In this document: positions 27,522-37,578 of the stretch, in pieces
Numbering within the stretch: the stretch's first letter is position 1
How the letters are laid out: each line of letters opens with the position of its first letter
Origin: Entophlyctis helioformis
Lineage: Eukaryota > Chytridiomycota > Chytridiomycetes > Chytridiales > Chytriomycetaceae
Direction of reading: 5' to 3'
DNA: 64,000 nucleotides
Assembly (NCBI GenBank): GCA_025526915.1
Contig: JAHLKH010000043.1
Span: forward strand, 62,001 to 126,000
The notes under the pieces: generated by a model
Told to the model about the DNA's origin: nothing
Databases searched by the model: none
Seen by the model: the letters and a program-made list of their open reading frames with translations, nothing else
Program-made: the position numbers and the translations under genes

Positions 27522-29590
27522 ATGAAGCCCACCAAGACGGTCAAGACGGCCAAGGCGGCCAAGGTCGTCAGGCCTCTGTCAAACGACGATGCCAAAGCGC
27601 CGACCCGGACCGCCAAACCGGCCGCTGCTCACAAAAAAGTCGCCAGCAAGCGAGCACTCGAAGCATCCAGCGACGACGAATCCTCGACGATGGCACCCAA
27701 AAAGGCAGCCCGCCAGCAACTGCAGCAACCCGAGGCCAGCGATAAAGAGCAAAATGAGGATGAAGAGCAGGCTGAGGATGGACAGCAGCAACAGCAGCAG
27801 GATGATCAACAGCAAGAGCAGCAAGAGCACAAGGACAAGCCGGTCGCTGCCAGCAAGTCCTTTGCACAGATTGGTCTCAATGAATGGCTCGTCGATGCTC
27901 TCAAGGCGCTATCGATCCGCCAACCCACAGAGATCCAGCAGGCGTGCATCCCTCACATTCTCAACGGTAAACTGGCCACATCCAATCGCCCATGCATTGC
28001 ACCACCGATCGTTCTTGCTGACATGGCCGTTTGGCAACGTCCCAGGTCGCGATGTCATTGGTGGTGCCAAGACAGGCTCAGGCAAAACGGCTGCGTTTGC
28101 GCTGCCGATCCTGCAGAAGCTGAGTGAGGACCCGTTTGGAGTGTTTGCTCTTGTGCTGACACCGACCAGGCAAGTGCTGCGACTGCCACTGCATCCATTT
28201 GCTTTGCTTGCCAACTAACATGCTGGTGCACACCAATCCAGAGAGCTTGCATTCCAGATCGCCGAGCAGTTCCGCGTGCTCGGCACGGGCATCAACTTGA
28301 GGCAGTCGGTCGTGGTGGGCGGTCTCGACATGATGACGCAAGCCATCGAGATGTCGCGCAAGCCGCACGTCATTGTCGCCACGCCCGGCCGTCTCGTCGA
28401 CCACATCCGCAGCAGCTCAAACGCCATCCACTTCAAACGCATCAAGTTCCTCGTGCTCGACGAGGCTGACCGGCTGCTCGACGACAACTTTGCCGAAGAC
28501 CTCGAGGTCATTCTAGGCGAGCTGCCCAAGACGCGCCAGACGCTGCTGTTCACGGCCACCATGTCGGACGAGATCCAGGCTCTCCAGGAGTCGTCCACGA
28601 AACCGCCGTTCGTGTACGAGTGTGCTGAGCGGTACTCGACCGTTGACAAGCTGGACCAGAAGTATGTGCTGATGTCGTCCAACGTCCGCGATGCGTATCT
28701 GGCACACGTTGTGCGGGAGATGCTCAACGACAAGACCATCATCATTTTCGCATCCAAGGGCCGGTGAGTCGTGGTGTGGTTCACCGCGTCGGTGCCCTAC
28801 GGCAGTTCCGTGCAGTACAGTGCCGATCTAGCATTGGGCTGACAGTCTGTGTAAACACAGGACATGCGAGACTATTCGTCTCATGTTCAAGGAGCTGGGA
28901 CTCAAGTCAACTGCTCTGCACGGGCAAATGTCGCAAAACGACCGTCTTGGCTCGCTCGCCAAGTTCAAGAGTGGCATTGTGCCTATTCTCATTGCCACAG
29001 ATGTGGGCAGTCGGTGAGTGGGTTCGTGTGCTGCCCCCGTCCAAGACCAAGATCCATGCTGACGGACGGATGGCTGCTTGTGGACAACAGTGGTCTGGAT
29101 ATCCCGACTGTGCAGGTCGTCCTTAACTACGAGCTGCCGGCCGATGCCACCGACTATGTGCACCGTGTGGGTCGTACGGCCCGTGCTGGACGCGGCGGTC
29201 TCTCGCTGTCCTTTGTGACCGAACGCGATGTTGCCATTGTGGAGAACATCGAGTCCAAGTCAAGTGGGTGCCAGCCAGACTCGCCCACGTGTCTTGACCG
29301 TGGATGCCGACTGACAGGACCATGTGTGCTCTGTGCTGGTGGAATGACAGAGACCAAGATGACAGAGTTTGAGGTGCCCGAGAGCGACGTGCTGGACATT
29401 CTCAACGAGGTCAATCTGGCCAAGCGCGTGGCCAGCATGGTCAGTGACGCTGCCGCTTGCCATGTCTGCCGATCGTCGCTGACACCCCTTGGCCCCTCTG
29501 CAGCAACTCCTGGACAACAACTTTGGCGCCAAGTCCAAGATCAACCGGGAGAAGCACGGCCTCGTCCGCAAGCGGGCTGCCAAGTCGTGA
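27522..29590 (+). CDS. DBP8: DEAD-box RNA helicase DBP8/DDX49
   Basis: Nucleolar ATP-dependent helicase for 18S rRNA and small-subunit processing. The N-terminal 110 residues are Lys/Gln/Glu rich with CK2-like acidic serines (SSDDESS). Core motifs: Q motif ([32 protein letters not shown]), I (AKTGSGKT), Ia ([13 protein letters not shown]), Ib (TPGRLVDH), II (DEAD), III (TAT rather than SAT), IV (IIIFASKG), V (TDVGSRGLDIP) and VI ([13 protein letters not shown]). [16 protein letters not shown] and [11 protein letters not shown] blocks at the C terminus identify DBP8/DDX49. Short introns fall near 27966-28041, 28171-28241, 28765-28858, 29013-29090 and two further downstream. Confidence 0.94.
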
Positions 29591-29631
29591 AATCCGTTCA
29601 CGGCCGTGGTTGTCCATCAAACCCCGAACGA

Positions 29632-30826
29632 ATGAAGCCTGCAAGCCAGAACCCGCTTGCCAACCCGCTACTGTATGTGCCGCTCGTCATTGTCGTCTGC
29701 CTCATTGGCGTGCTCCTGGCGCTGCAGCAACGGCGGCGGTCTGGTGGAGATGCTATCCAAGCGAGACTGCGAGGTTGGTGACGGCATTGCTTTGAGTGGT
29801 GCAGGATGGATGGCCGACTGACTGGCAGCTGCTCCACAGCGGTGAGGCTCGTCGGTGCTGTTGCTGCCGGCGGAGGTGCGGCAGGCAGACAACGGCACAA
29901 CCGCAACCACAACGACAACGGCCACGACAACAGGAATGGGCATGGGCATGAACTCGGCAACCACGATGACGACGGCGGCGACGATGACGATGACGACCGT
30001 GACGAGGATGCAGATGCAGGCGTGCAGGCTGGTGGAGCTGGCGCCGCCCTTCGTAGACGTACGATTGGCAAGAAGAAGGCCGAAAGGATGCGCATAAAGG
30101 AAGAGCGCCGGCGTTACGTAGAGGTAACGCATGCGCGCGGCGGCAGTCTGCATGTCCATTCCGTTTGACCAACACGAGCATGCGTCCATGCCAGGCGATG
30201 GAGGCGCAGCGCGAAGAGCAGCGACAGTAAGCCATGGCTGCATGGCCGTATCCGGCAGATCGTGACCGTGGCTGACACGGTCCTTTCTAGGAGAGAAGAA
30301 GAGCAGGAAGAGCAGCTTGCCAAGCAGCGCAAAGCAGAGGAGAAGCGCCGTAAGAAGGACGAGGAGGAACGGCGTCGTGCGGCGCTGGCTCGCGAGAAGC
30401 AGCTGCAGAAGGAGCAGGAAGACGCGCGGGCACGGCTCGCCAAGGCGAATGCACTGGCTGCGCAGCAGGAGTTGGATCGGCAGCGGCGGTTGGCGCTTGT
30501 CGTCAGTCTCTGTCGACGCGATCGGATCACGCCTATCGAGTCCATGGCCGCGACATGCGGCTTTGAAGTCGAGGTGAGTGGCCACGTCCTGGCATTGACA
30601 GCATTCGGCATGCGGTTTGACCGGTGTACGGCACAAACACCAGGATCTCGTTAACAGTCTGAAGAGTCTGATTGCAAACGGCACGCTGTGCGGACTGGTG
30701 GATGACCGTAGAGGCGTGTTTGTTAGGCTGGACGAGGCTGATCTCGGCAAGATTGCATCGCAGATAGTTGAACAAGGACGGCTAACAATGGGCGATCTTG
30801 CGGCGATGATTAATGAATCTTGCTGA
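29632..30826 (+). CDS. DDRGK1: DDRGK1 (UFBP1), ER adaptor of the UFM1 ligase
   Basis: ER membrane protein that recruits UFL1 for UFMylation. The N terminus has one membrane anchor ([19 protein letters not shown]) followed by RRR. An Asp/Gly/His-rich acidic stretch comes next, then a long charged helix ([34 protein letters not shown]) and the C-terminal winged-helix DDRGK domain ([57 protein letters not shown]). The signature DDRGK is DDRRG here. Introns near 30123, 30230-30290 and 30573-30643. It starts only 41 bp after the DBP8 stop on the same strand. Its presence implies a UFM1 system, which most Dikarya lack. Confidence 0.85.
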
Positions 30827-30850
30827 GCGTGCAGTGAGCATGACGATGAG

Positions 30851-31029
30851 CACGAGGGGATTGATGGCTTGCAAAAACAAGAGTGGAGCAATGATCCTGC
30901 AGGATGTTGTGACGAGCAGCAAAAAGGAAAGCAGATGAAAAAGGAAGGTCCCACCGAGATTCGAACTCGGGTCTCAGGAATCAGAATCCTATGTGATGAC
31001 CACCTACACTATGGAACCCCCTTCGACGA
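30851..31029. repeat. Left arm of long inverted repeat (tRNA-Gln and flank)
   Basis: 179 bp that recur inverted at 38273-38450 with about three differences. It contains the tRNA-Gln gene, its 3' oligo-T terminator and flank, and the 12 bp upstream of the tRNA ending CGACGA, where insertions have occurred. Confidence 0.93.
30947..31018 (-). tRNA. tRNA-Gln: tRNA-Gln(CUG), left copy
   Basis: 72-nt cloverleaf with acceptor GGTTCCA/TGGGACC (one G-U), anticodon arm TAGGA-TTCTGAT-TCCTG giving anticodon CTG, and T arm CCGAGTTCGAATCTCGG. No intron. Five T residues follow within 10 nt (Pol III terminator). Identical in sequence to the copy at 38284-38355. Confidence 0.95.
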
Positions 31030-31344
31030 TGTTACGGGCTCAGCCGCCTAGCTCGGTGGATCGCCTCCAGGGGGATGCGCCTCTCGATGTCTCAGGATTG
31101 GACATGAGACTCGGCCATTCGGCCGAGGGGCGCAACCCACAGTTGGGGCGCGCCTAGACGCCACAAGTTGTTTCGGGCTGTTGCCTCATGTCGAGTGTGT
31201 TAGGCCGCGTACTTAAAGCGTGCCTTGCCCTGCGTGCAGTCGGCTCTAAGTGTATCTGACCGACTGCACAGGTTCGGCCTTGAATGCTACCACATGTGTG
31301 TAATGAAGCGTATCTGACCGACTGCACAGACTTGGCCCGCTACA
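31030..31344. mobile_element. Solo LTR of a Ty3/gypsy-like family
   Basis: 315 bp beginning TGTTACGGG and ending GCTACA (TG...CA). It is flanked on both sides by CGACGA (31024-31029 and 31345-31350), which reads as a target-site duplication. It holds no coding sequence. Near its 3' end a 10-bp arm GTGCAGTCGG (31234-31243) is complementary to CCGACTGCAC, which occurs twice (31260-31269 and 31318-31327). This architecture mirrors the LTR of the adjacent full-length element. Confidence 0.8.
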
Positions 31345-31350
31345 CGACGA

Positions 31351-31643
31351 TGTTGCGCGTCTCGTCTGACTAGCACAGCGGTGGCGCAATACCTCAGACA
31401 ACGCCACCGTCACACAGTGTCGCGTCTCAGTTACCATATTTGGCATAGTTACTGGTGCGACACAACACAGATGACCGCGTGTTTGGGGCTCTACATGGAC
31501 TATAAAACGCAAGCGCCGCCGCCCTGCACTTCTGGTCAACCCTTTGTGCATCTCTGACCAGTAGTGCAGGTACGTGACATTGACGTGTATTGGAATGAAC
31601 CCTTTGTGCATCTCTGACCAGTAGTGCAGCTCGACCTGTTTCA
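31351..31643 (+). repeat. 5' LTR of full-length Ty3/gypsy element
   Basis: 293 bp, TGTTGCG...TTTCA, identical base for base to the 3' LTR at 36741-37033. TATAAAA at 31501-31507 is the likely U3 promoter. A near-perfect 15-bp inverted repeat (31524-31538 with 31555-31569) lies about 25 bp downstream, and a 32-bp segment including its right arm is repeated at 31598-31629. Confidence 0.97.
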
Positions 31644-31644
31644 C

Positions 31645-31668
31645 TGGTAGCACTGGTATACTCTACCA
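31645..31668 (+). promoter_or_regulatory. Primer-binding site, probably initiator-Met tRNA
   Basis: One base after the 5' LTR the sequence starts TGGTAGCACTGG. A complementary tRNA 3' end would read ...GTGCTACCA, consistent with an A1-U72 initiator Met tRNA as used by Ty3 and many other elements. The site also forms a 7-bp stem with CTACCAG at 31663-31669. Confidence 0.6.
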
Positions 31669-31689
31669 GCTGCCTTCCGCTGTTCCCCC

Positions 31690-33072
31690 ATGTCTACCAC
31701 GCCCGCTGCGAACGCGGCCGATGGTGCGGCTGACGCCGCCGCCGATCCCAACGCCACCGCGTCCAACGCCGCCGCTAGCGCCTCCAACGCCGCCCCTGTC
31801 CCTGCCGCGGCAATCCCCATGGTGACGGACGAGAGCCCCCTCGGTCACCAACTGGCGGCCGCGATCCTGCACATCGAGGACGTCGCCGCCACGCCGGGGT
31901 TCACGCTCGACGCCATCTCCGGCCGCCTGTGGTGGCTTGCCACTCAGGGCGGCTCCCAGCTCGTGTTTGACATTGCGCGCGTGGTCGAGGACGAGTGCGG
32001 CAACCCACTGGCCACCGTCGGCTCGGTTCTCGCGGTCGCTCGTCGCCGTGGCGCTTCTTGGATGCGTCCCCCGTCGCCGTCAATGCACACGGCCCACGAG
32101 TCCCCGGTCCCGCAAGACAGGCCCGTTTCCACCGCTGCGGCGCCGTCAGACAGCTCGATAAGTCGCGAGGTGCGGCGCCAGTTCAGCCTCGGCACGTTTG
32201 CCGGTCTGCCGGAGCAGCTTGTGGCGGCCACCGATTTCCGCCGCCTGCTGGAGCAGTTCTTCGGGCTCTACAAGACCGCATCGAGTGCCGAGTTGACCGC
32301 CCTGCTGCACCCTGCCTTCGTCGGGATTGCCGGTCAGTGGCTGACTCGCCACCTGCGCCGCAACAAGGTCGTCCACCCCGCCACGTTTCTCGCCGCCTTC
32401 GATGCCGCGTTTACGCCACCCGATATGACCCGTCGAGTCAAGGACGCCCTCGTTAACACAAAGCAAGGCGAGAAGGAGTCTGGCGCTCAGTACGTGGCAC
32501 GGTTTGAGATGATGGCCGCAGGCTTGGACTCGGAAGTGCACGACAACTGGCTGGCCGAGGTGATCATACGCGGCTTGTATGGGCAGTATGCCTCCGAGGT
32601 GCGCCGCGAGCTGAGATTCCGCGCGATGGACTATGCCCAAGTGTGCGACTTCATCCCCACTGTTGACGACATCCTGCGCAACGGCCCGCTGCCCAAGCCC
32701 ATCGCCAGTAACACAGGCCCGTGGCCCATGGATCTGTCACAGCTGCAGCCACCCGCAGCTGCCGCGCTGGTGCCATCTCAAGGATCGTCGGCCAACCCGT
32801 TCCCCAATCAGCAGGCCGCGAGAAGTGGCGCCAATGACCGCAGAATGTGCTACACGTGCCGCGGCGTCGGCAGCCACCGACAGGGCTGTCGCTCAACGTT
32901 CCGCTTCAAGCAGCACAACAACCATCCACCTGCGCAGCTGCACTCGTTCTCGGCTGCTGACCTCGCTGACGCCCTGCGCAGTCTCGGTTTTGGAGTGTCG
33001 CCGGCCTCGCCACCCGCGGTCCCAAGATCTGGTTCAAGCAGCTCGGGTCCCACTGCCGACGCCGACGACTGA
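31690..33072 (+). CDS. gag: Retrotransposon Gag polyprotein
   Basis: 460 residues. The N terminus is Ala/Asn rich. The capsid region (about residues 150-330) includes FRRLLEQFFGLYKTASSAEL, GQWLTRHLRRNKVVHP and the retrotransposon Gag signature KQGEKESGAQYVARFEMMA. A zinc-knuckle-like motif CYTCRGVGSHRQGC near residue 390 has the right length, but its His is one position later than in CX2CX4HX4C. The frame ends at UGA 33070-33072, and pol continues in the same frame with no further stop. Confidence 0.92.
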   Translation: MSTTPAANAADGAADAAADPNATASNAAASASNAAPVPAAAIPMVTDESPLGHQLAAAILHIEDVAATPGFTLDAISGRLWWLATQGGSQLVFDIARVVEDECGNPLATVGSVLAVARRRGASWMRPPSPSMHTAHESPVPQDRPVSTAAAPSDSSISREVRRQFSLGTFAGLPEQLVAATDFRRLLEQFFGLYKTASSAELTALLHPAFVGIAGQWLTRHLRRNKVVHPATFLAAFDAAFTPPDMTRRVKDALVNTKQGEKESGAQYVARFEMMAAGLDSEVHDNWLAEVIIRGLYGQYASEVRRELRFRAMDYAQVCDFIPTVDDILRNGPLPKPIASNTGPWPMDLSQLQPPAAAALVPSQGSSANPFPNQQAARSGANDRRMCYTCRGVGSHRQGCRSTFRFKQHNNHPPAQLHSFSAADLADALRSLGFGVSPASPPAVPRSGSSSSGPTADADD

Positions 33073-33090
33073 CGGGGCCGGCATGCCGGT
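33070..33090 (+). promoter_or_regulatory. Candidate UGA-CGG readthrough site between gag and pol
   Basis: The gag stop UGA is followed immediately by CGG, the context of type II leaky stops (UGA-CGG or UGA-CUA). Five bases further on is a perfect 12-bp palindrome CCGGCATGCCGG (33078-33089) able to form a GC hairpin. Gag and Pol are in the same frame, and no other in-frame stop lies between them. Confidence 0.6.
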
Positions 33091-36000
33091 GATTGTGGTG
33101 CGAATGAAGACACGCATACACAACCACTGCCATGTCCGGTTGCCATATCCCCTCATTCGTCTTCTTCTGGGCCGCCGCCGCCAGTGCCGCCGCCAGCCAG
33201 CAAGCCAGCTGGCCCTGATCTGTTCAAGCTCGATTTTTCGCCGAAAACGCGCCACCTTCGTCGGTTCAAGGTGGCCATTGGATCTGTTCCTGCCACTGCG
33301 CTTGGCGACTCTGGCGCAGGGGCCAACTTTGTAGGCATCAGCCTCTTTCAGCAGCTTGTGGCCAAGGGACTCGCCACGCCGTACAAGCTGCCCCAGCCCG
33401 TTCCGCTCCGGCTGGGCGATGGGTCCGACCGCATCACGCTGTCCGACGCCTGTGTTCTCGAGTTGCACACGCCTGACGGCCTGGCGCTCGGACATTTGGA
33501 CGCCTTTGTCGCGCCCATTGACAAGCACCACGACTTGGTGCTGGGCCTGCCGTGGCTCGAGGCCGTCAAGGCCAACTGGACGTTTGGCAAGGACGGGCAG
33601 CTCGTCGCCAACGTGCCCCGCGGCCCCATTGTGATGGCCGATGCCAAGCCGCCACCCGTGTCGTCGTCGCTCGCCACCAGCTCGGTCGAGCTCATGTCAT
33701 ACGAGCAGTTCAAGCGGGCCAACAAGCGCGGCCAGATCGAGTGGGCCGTCAGCCTGTTCGAGCTGGCCGCCACGCCCGAGGAGGACGGCTCGTTCCCTGA
33801 GTGGGTCGAGACGCTGCGCGCGGAGTTTCCCGGCGTCCTGCCGCCCGCTGGCAGCAAGCTCAAGATCTCGAAAGAGCTGGCTCAGCTGGGCGAGCACGGC
33901 GTACACCGCATCGAGCTGCTGGACGCCACGCCGGTCAAGCGCCAGGCGTACCGGATGAGCCCGCGGGAGTTGGATGAGGTGCGCAAGCAGTTGATCGCGC
34001 TGCTGGAGGCTGGCGTCATCCGCCCCAGCAGCAGCCCATGGTCGCTGCCGATCCTGTTCGTCAAGAAGAAGGACGGCACGCTGCGGATGTGTGTGGATTA
34101 TCGCGCACTCAACCAGCAGACCAAGGCGGACGCGACGGGTCTGCCGCGGATCGACGACAACTTGGATCGGCTGCATGGCATGCGCCGTTTCGCCGTGCTG
34201 GACATGCAGTCTGGCTACCAGCAGGTGCCGATGGCGGCCGACTCGGTGCAGTACACGGCGTTCAACACGCGGTACGGCCAGTTTGAGTACCTGGCGATGC
34301 CATTCGGCCTGCGCAACGCCCCCGCGACCTACCAGCGCATGATGAATCGTGTGCTGGTAGGTCTCGTGGATGAGATTTGCGTCGTGTATCTGGACGACAT
34401 TCTCATCTATGCGCCTGACGACGAGGAGCTGCAGCGGCGCGTTCGGCTTGTGTTTGAGCGGCTGGCCAAGTACGGGCTGGTCGCCAATGCCAAGAAGTGC
34501 CGGTTTGGCCTGGACGAGGTCGAGTACTGCGGCCACCTGGTGTCAGCTGCAGGCGTTCGGCCGGATCCGCGCAAGCTGGAGGCGATCGCCAGCTGGCCCG
34601 TCCCGGAGTCGCTTGTGCAGTTGCAATCATTCCTAGGCCTGTGCAACTACTACCGGCGGTTTGTGCGCAACTACGGCCGCATCGCAATCCCGCTGAATCG
34701 ATTGACGCGCAAGGACGTACCATTCGCGATGGGTCCAGACGAGATGGCGGCGTTCCAGGCGCTCAAGGACGCGCTCGTCTCGGCGCCCGTCTGCGCTGCG
34801 CCAGACTTCAGCAAGCCGATGCACGTTTGGACGGACGCCAGCCAGGACGCCGTCGGCGGCGTGCTCTCGCAGGATCACGGCAGGGCCACCAGCCGATCGC
34901 GTTCTTGTCGCACAAGCTGTCGCCGGCGGAACGCAACTACTCGGCGACCGAGCGTGAGGCGATGGCTGTGATTCATGCGCTGCGCACTTGGCGCTGTTAT
35001 GTGGATGGCGTCCGCACGATCGTGCACACGGATCACCAGCCGCTGACATGGCTGAAGGGGCTGAATCGACCTGGGCCGCGTCAGTGGGGCTGGCAGCTGG
35101 AGTTTGAGCACTACGGGCCGTCGCTGGAGTACACGCCTGGCAAGTGGCAGCCTGCAGACGCGCCGTCCCGCCGCACCGATCTGCCCGAGCCAGCGGTCCC
35201 GATCATCGATGCTGACCCGTATGGCATTCGCGCAGACGCTGTTCAGCTGCATCCATTGGAAGCCGCACCAGCCGCACCAGCCGCCCCGCCACAGCTGGAT
35301 CCAGAGCGCGATTGGCCGATGCACGCGATCCAGTTCAAGCTCAACAACACGGTGCCGCCCGGTCTGTCGCCGCGCCACACTGCTCTGATCTCGCAGCAGA
35401 ACCGCCTGTTTGTGCTGCGCGACGACACTCTGCAGCGACGGTCACGGTCAACGGCAAGGAGTTTGTGGTGCCATTCATTGTGTCTACGGAGCGCGACGCC
35501 ATCATGGACAAGTATCATCGCACGCTCGGCCACATGGGAGCCGCCTCGCTGTATGGCGTGCTGCAGACGCGCTACTGGTGGCCCAACATGGAGACGGAGT
35601 TGGTACAGTTTGTGCGTCATTGTGCCATTTGTCAGCTGCACGAGACGCTGGTCGCGCCGGTTCGCAACCCGCTGCATCCGCTCGAGCCCGCCGCGCTGCC
35701 CTTTGAGAGGTGGGGGGTTGATATTGTGCAGGATCTGCCTGTGACGGCCGACGGCAACACGCAGCTGTTCACCGCGATCGACTACGCCACACGCTGGGTG
35801 GTGGCCAAGGCGTATCCCAACCGCGACGCCACGACCGCCGCCAAGTTCATCTACGAGGAGATCCTGTGCCAGTTTGGTGCACCACGCGAGATTATCACGG
35901 ATCGCGCGAACGTGTTCACCAACGACGGCCTGCGCGAGTATCTCAAGCTGCAAGCGACCAACCACCTGCCCTCGACGCCATACCATCCGCGCACGAATGG

Positions 36001-36763
36001 AGCCGTCGAGCGCATGCACCGGTCGTTGAACGCCATTCTCACCAAGCTGTGCGCCGGATCGCCCGAGCGCTGGGACAAGTACGTGCCACAGGCTCTGCTC
36101 GCGCTGCGCACGCGCCGCCACGAGGTCACGGGCTACTCGCCGTTCTACTTGCTCTTTGGAGTCGAGCCGCGCCTACTCGGAGACGACAGCCTGCCGCACG
36201 AGTACGATCCCAAGGACTGGCAGGACATGGCCGCCTGGACCGCCCGCAGTCTCGATGAGGTTGGGCTCGCGCGCCAGGCCGCGTACGTGCGATCGCAGGC
36301 TCAGGCCAAGCGCATGGAGGAGCGCTACAACACGACGCACACGGTGCAAGCAGATCGGTTTGTCGTGGGCGAGTACGTCAAGCAGAAGCACCACGACCAG
36401 ACCAAGTTCGAGCTGTCCTGGACCGGACCATACATCGTGCAGGAGGTCTGCCCCAACGACACGTACCGGCTGATGCGCGCCAACGGATCCATGCTCGAGA
36501 ATCTCGTCAACGGCGACCACCTCGCACCGTACTACAGCCCGCAGACGGACGTGTTCTATGGAGGAGCGTCCAATCAGCCGCTCACGCCGGTTCCAGCAGC
36601 AGCCGCCGCACCGCCACGCATCGCGGTTCCAGCACCTGCCGCCACTGGCATTCAGCGCGACACGCGCGGCGTCCTCATTGTGCAACGCGCTCGCCCGACC
36701 TTGTCGTCCGTGGACGTGACGTCCTCTAGAGAGGGAGGAGTGTTGCGCGTCTCGTCTGACTAG
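33073..36763 (+). CDS. pol: Retrotransposon Pol: protease, RT, RNase H, integrase (two frame breaks)
   Basis: Same frame as gag, with no ATG at its start, so probably expressed by readthrough. A Pro-rich linker is followed by protease (active site DSGAGANF near 33310), reverse transcriptase (33960-34530; LRMCVDYRALNQ, FGLRNAPATYQRMMN, catalytic YLDDIL), RNase H (WTDASQDAVGGVLSQ, TEREAMAVIHALR, TDHQPL), then integrase with an HHCC-type zinc domain (HRTLGHMG...CAICQ), catalytic Asp in WGVDIVQD, Asp in ITDRANVF and Glu in TNGAVERMHR, and a GPY/F-like motif (SWTGPYIVQEV). One-base losses occur near 34880 (start of RNase H) and near 35436 (before integrase); homology continues on both sides. They may be mutations or sequencing errors. 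Confidence 0.92.
36728..36740 (+). promoter_or_regulatory. Polypurine tract (plus-strand primer)
   Basis: Thirteen purines (AGAGAGGGAGGAG) directly abut the 3' LTR, as expected for the RNase H-resistant plus-strand primer. They overlap the last codons of pol. Confidence 0.9.
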
Positions 36764-37033
36764 CACAGCGGTGGCGCAATACCTCAGACAACGCCACCGT
36801 CACACAGTGTCGCGTCTCAGTTACCATATTTGGCATAGTTACTGGTGCGACACAACACAGATGACCGCGTGTTTGGGGCTCTACATGGACTATAAAACGC
36901 AAGCGCCGCCGCCCTGCACTTCTGGTCAACCCTTTGTGCATCTCTGACCAGTAGTGCAGGTACGTGACATTGACGTGTATTGGAATGAACCCTTTGTGCA
37001 TCTCTGACCAGTAGTGCAGCTCGACCTGTTTCA
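36741..37033 (+). repeat. 3' LTR of full-length Ty3/gypsy element
   Basis: 293 bp identical to the 5' LTR. Its 3' border TTTCA is followed by the target duplication ACGA and then by AAATTTTCGCCC, which continues the sequence interrupted on the left arm of the inverted repeat. Confidence 0.97.
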
Positions 37034-37037
37034 ACGA

Positions 37038-37578
37038 AATTTTCGCCCAGGCACTATTGCTATCTGATTATTGGATTGGATATGTCATCTGGATTTGGAA
37101 CGGGACAAACAGGCAACGGGCATTTTATTGTTTGGAATATTGGATGAGGATTCAACCATCCTTCGACATCTGAGCCGCCTGCCAACATTTGGTAGCACTG
37201 GGGTAGTATGGGCGATCATGCTACCTTCCAGCCGCAGCAGCTTGCGGAACAGGTCGCGCAGCTGCAACAGCCAGTGTCAGCATCCTCAAGCCACTGGCCA
37301 GACAAGCGGCCTTTGGCGGAGACGAACCACCAACAGAGACGGCCAAGTTCTTCAATGACGTGGCGCACTACCTCGCCACCCATGACAAGCAGGTAACGTT
37401 GGACCAGTGGCTGACCATCCTTGCCCCTTATCTGAAGGGCAATGTGGCTGCCTGGCTCAGGCAGTCTGGTAAGTCGCACAGTGAGCACAGTGCGGATGAT
37501 GCGCTGGCAGTCTGCAACCAGTATCTCAATGTCCATGACACCGTTTGTGCCAACATGGAACAGTTCAAGCTCAACCAG
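37038..37578 (+). pseudogene. Truncated gag fragment of a second LTR element, left copy
   Basis: 37038-37190 is LTR-like. A primer-binding-like TGGTAGCACTGGGG (37190-37203) and a gag start follow (GDHATFQPQQLAEQVAQLQ, ATG at 37208). About 140 bp present in the right copy are deleted after that. The gag then continues in broken frames (LDQWLTILAPYLKGNVAAWLR) until a junction near 37578. No pol is present. It is the mirror of the fragment at 37579-38272. Confidence 0.75.

Larger units (their letters stand above)
31351..37033 (+). mobile_element. Full-length Ty3/gypsy LTR retrotransposon
   Basis: 5683-bp element with identical 293-bp LTRs, primer-binding site, gag, pol in the order PR-RT-RH-IN (Ty3/gypsy order), and a polypurine tract. 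A 4-bp target duplication ACGA flanks it (31347-31350, 37034-37037). It sits within the duplicated target site of the preceding solo LTR, about 330 bp from a tRNA-Gln gene. No chromodomain is visible after the integrase and no envelope gene is present. Two one-base frame losses in pol mean this copy, as sequenced, could not make complete Pol. Confidence 0.95.

Noticed and set aside
29668..30954. 428-residue minus-strand frame opposite DDRGK1
   Set aside because: Low-complexity shadow, rich in Cys, His, Val and Leu; the plus-strand exons encode the conserved DDRGK domain.
36200..36763. Chromodomain or envelope gene after the integrase
   Set aside because: The region after the GPY/F-like motif is Pro/Ala rich, with no aromatic-cage pattern and no signal peptide or TM segment.
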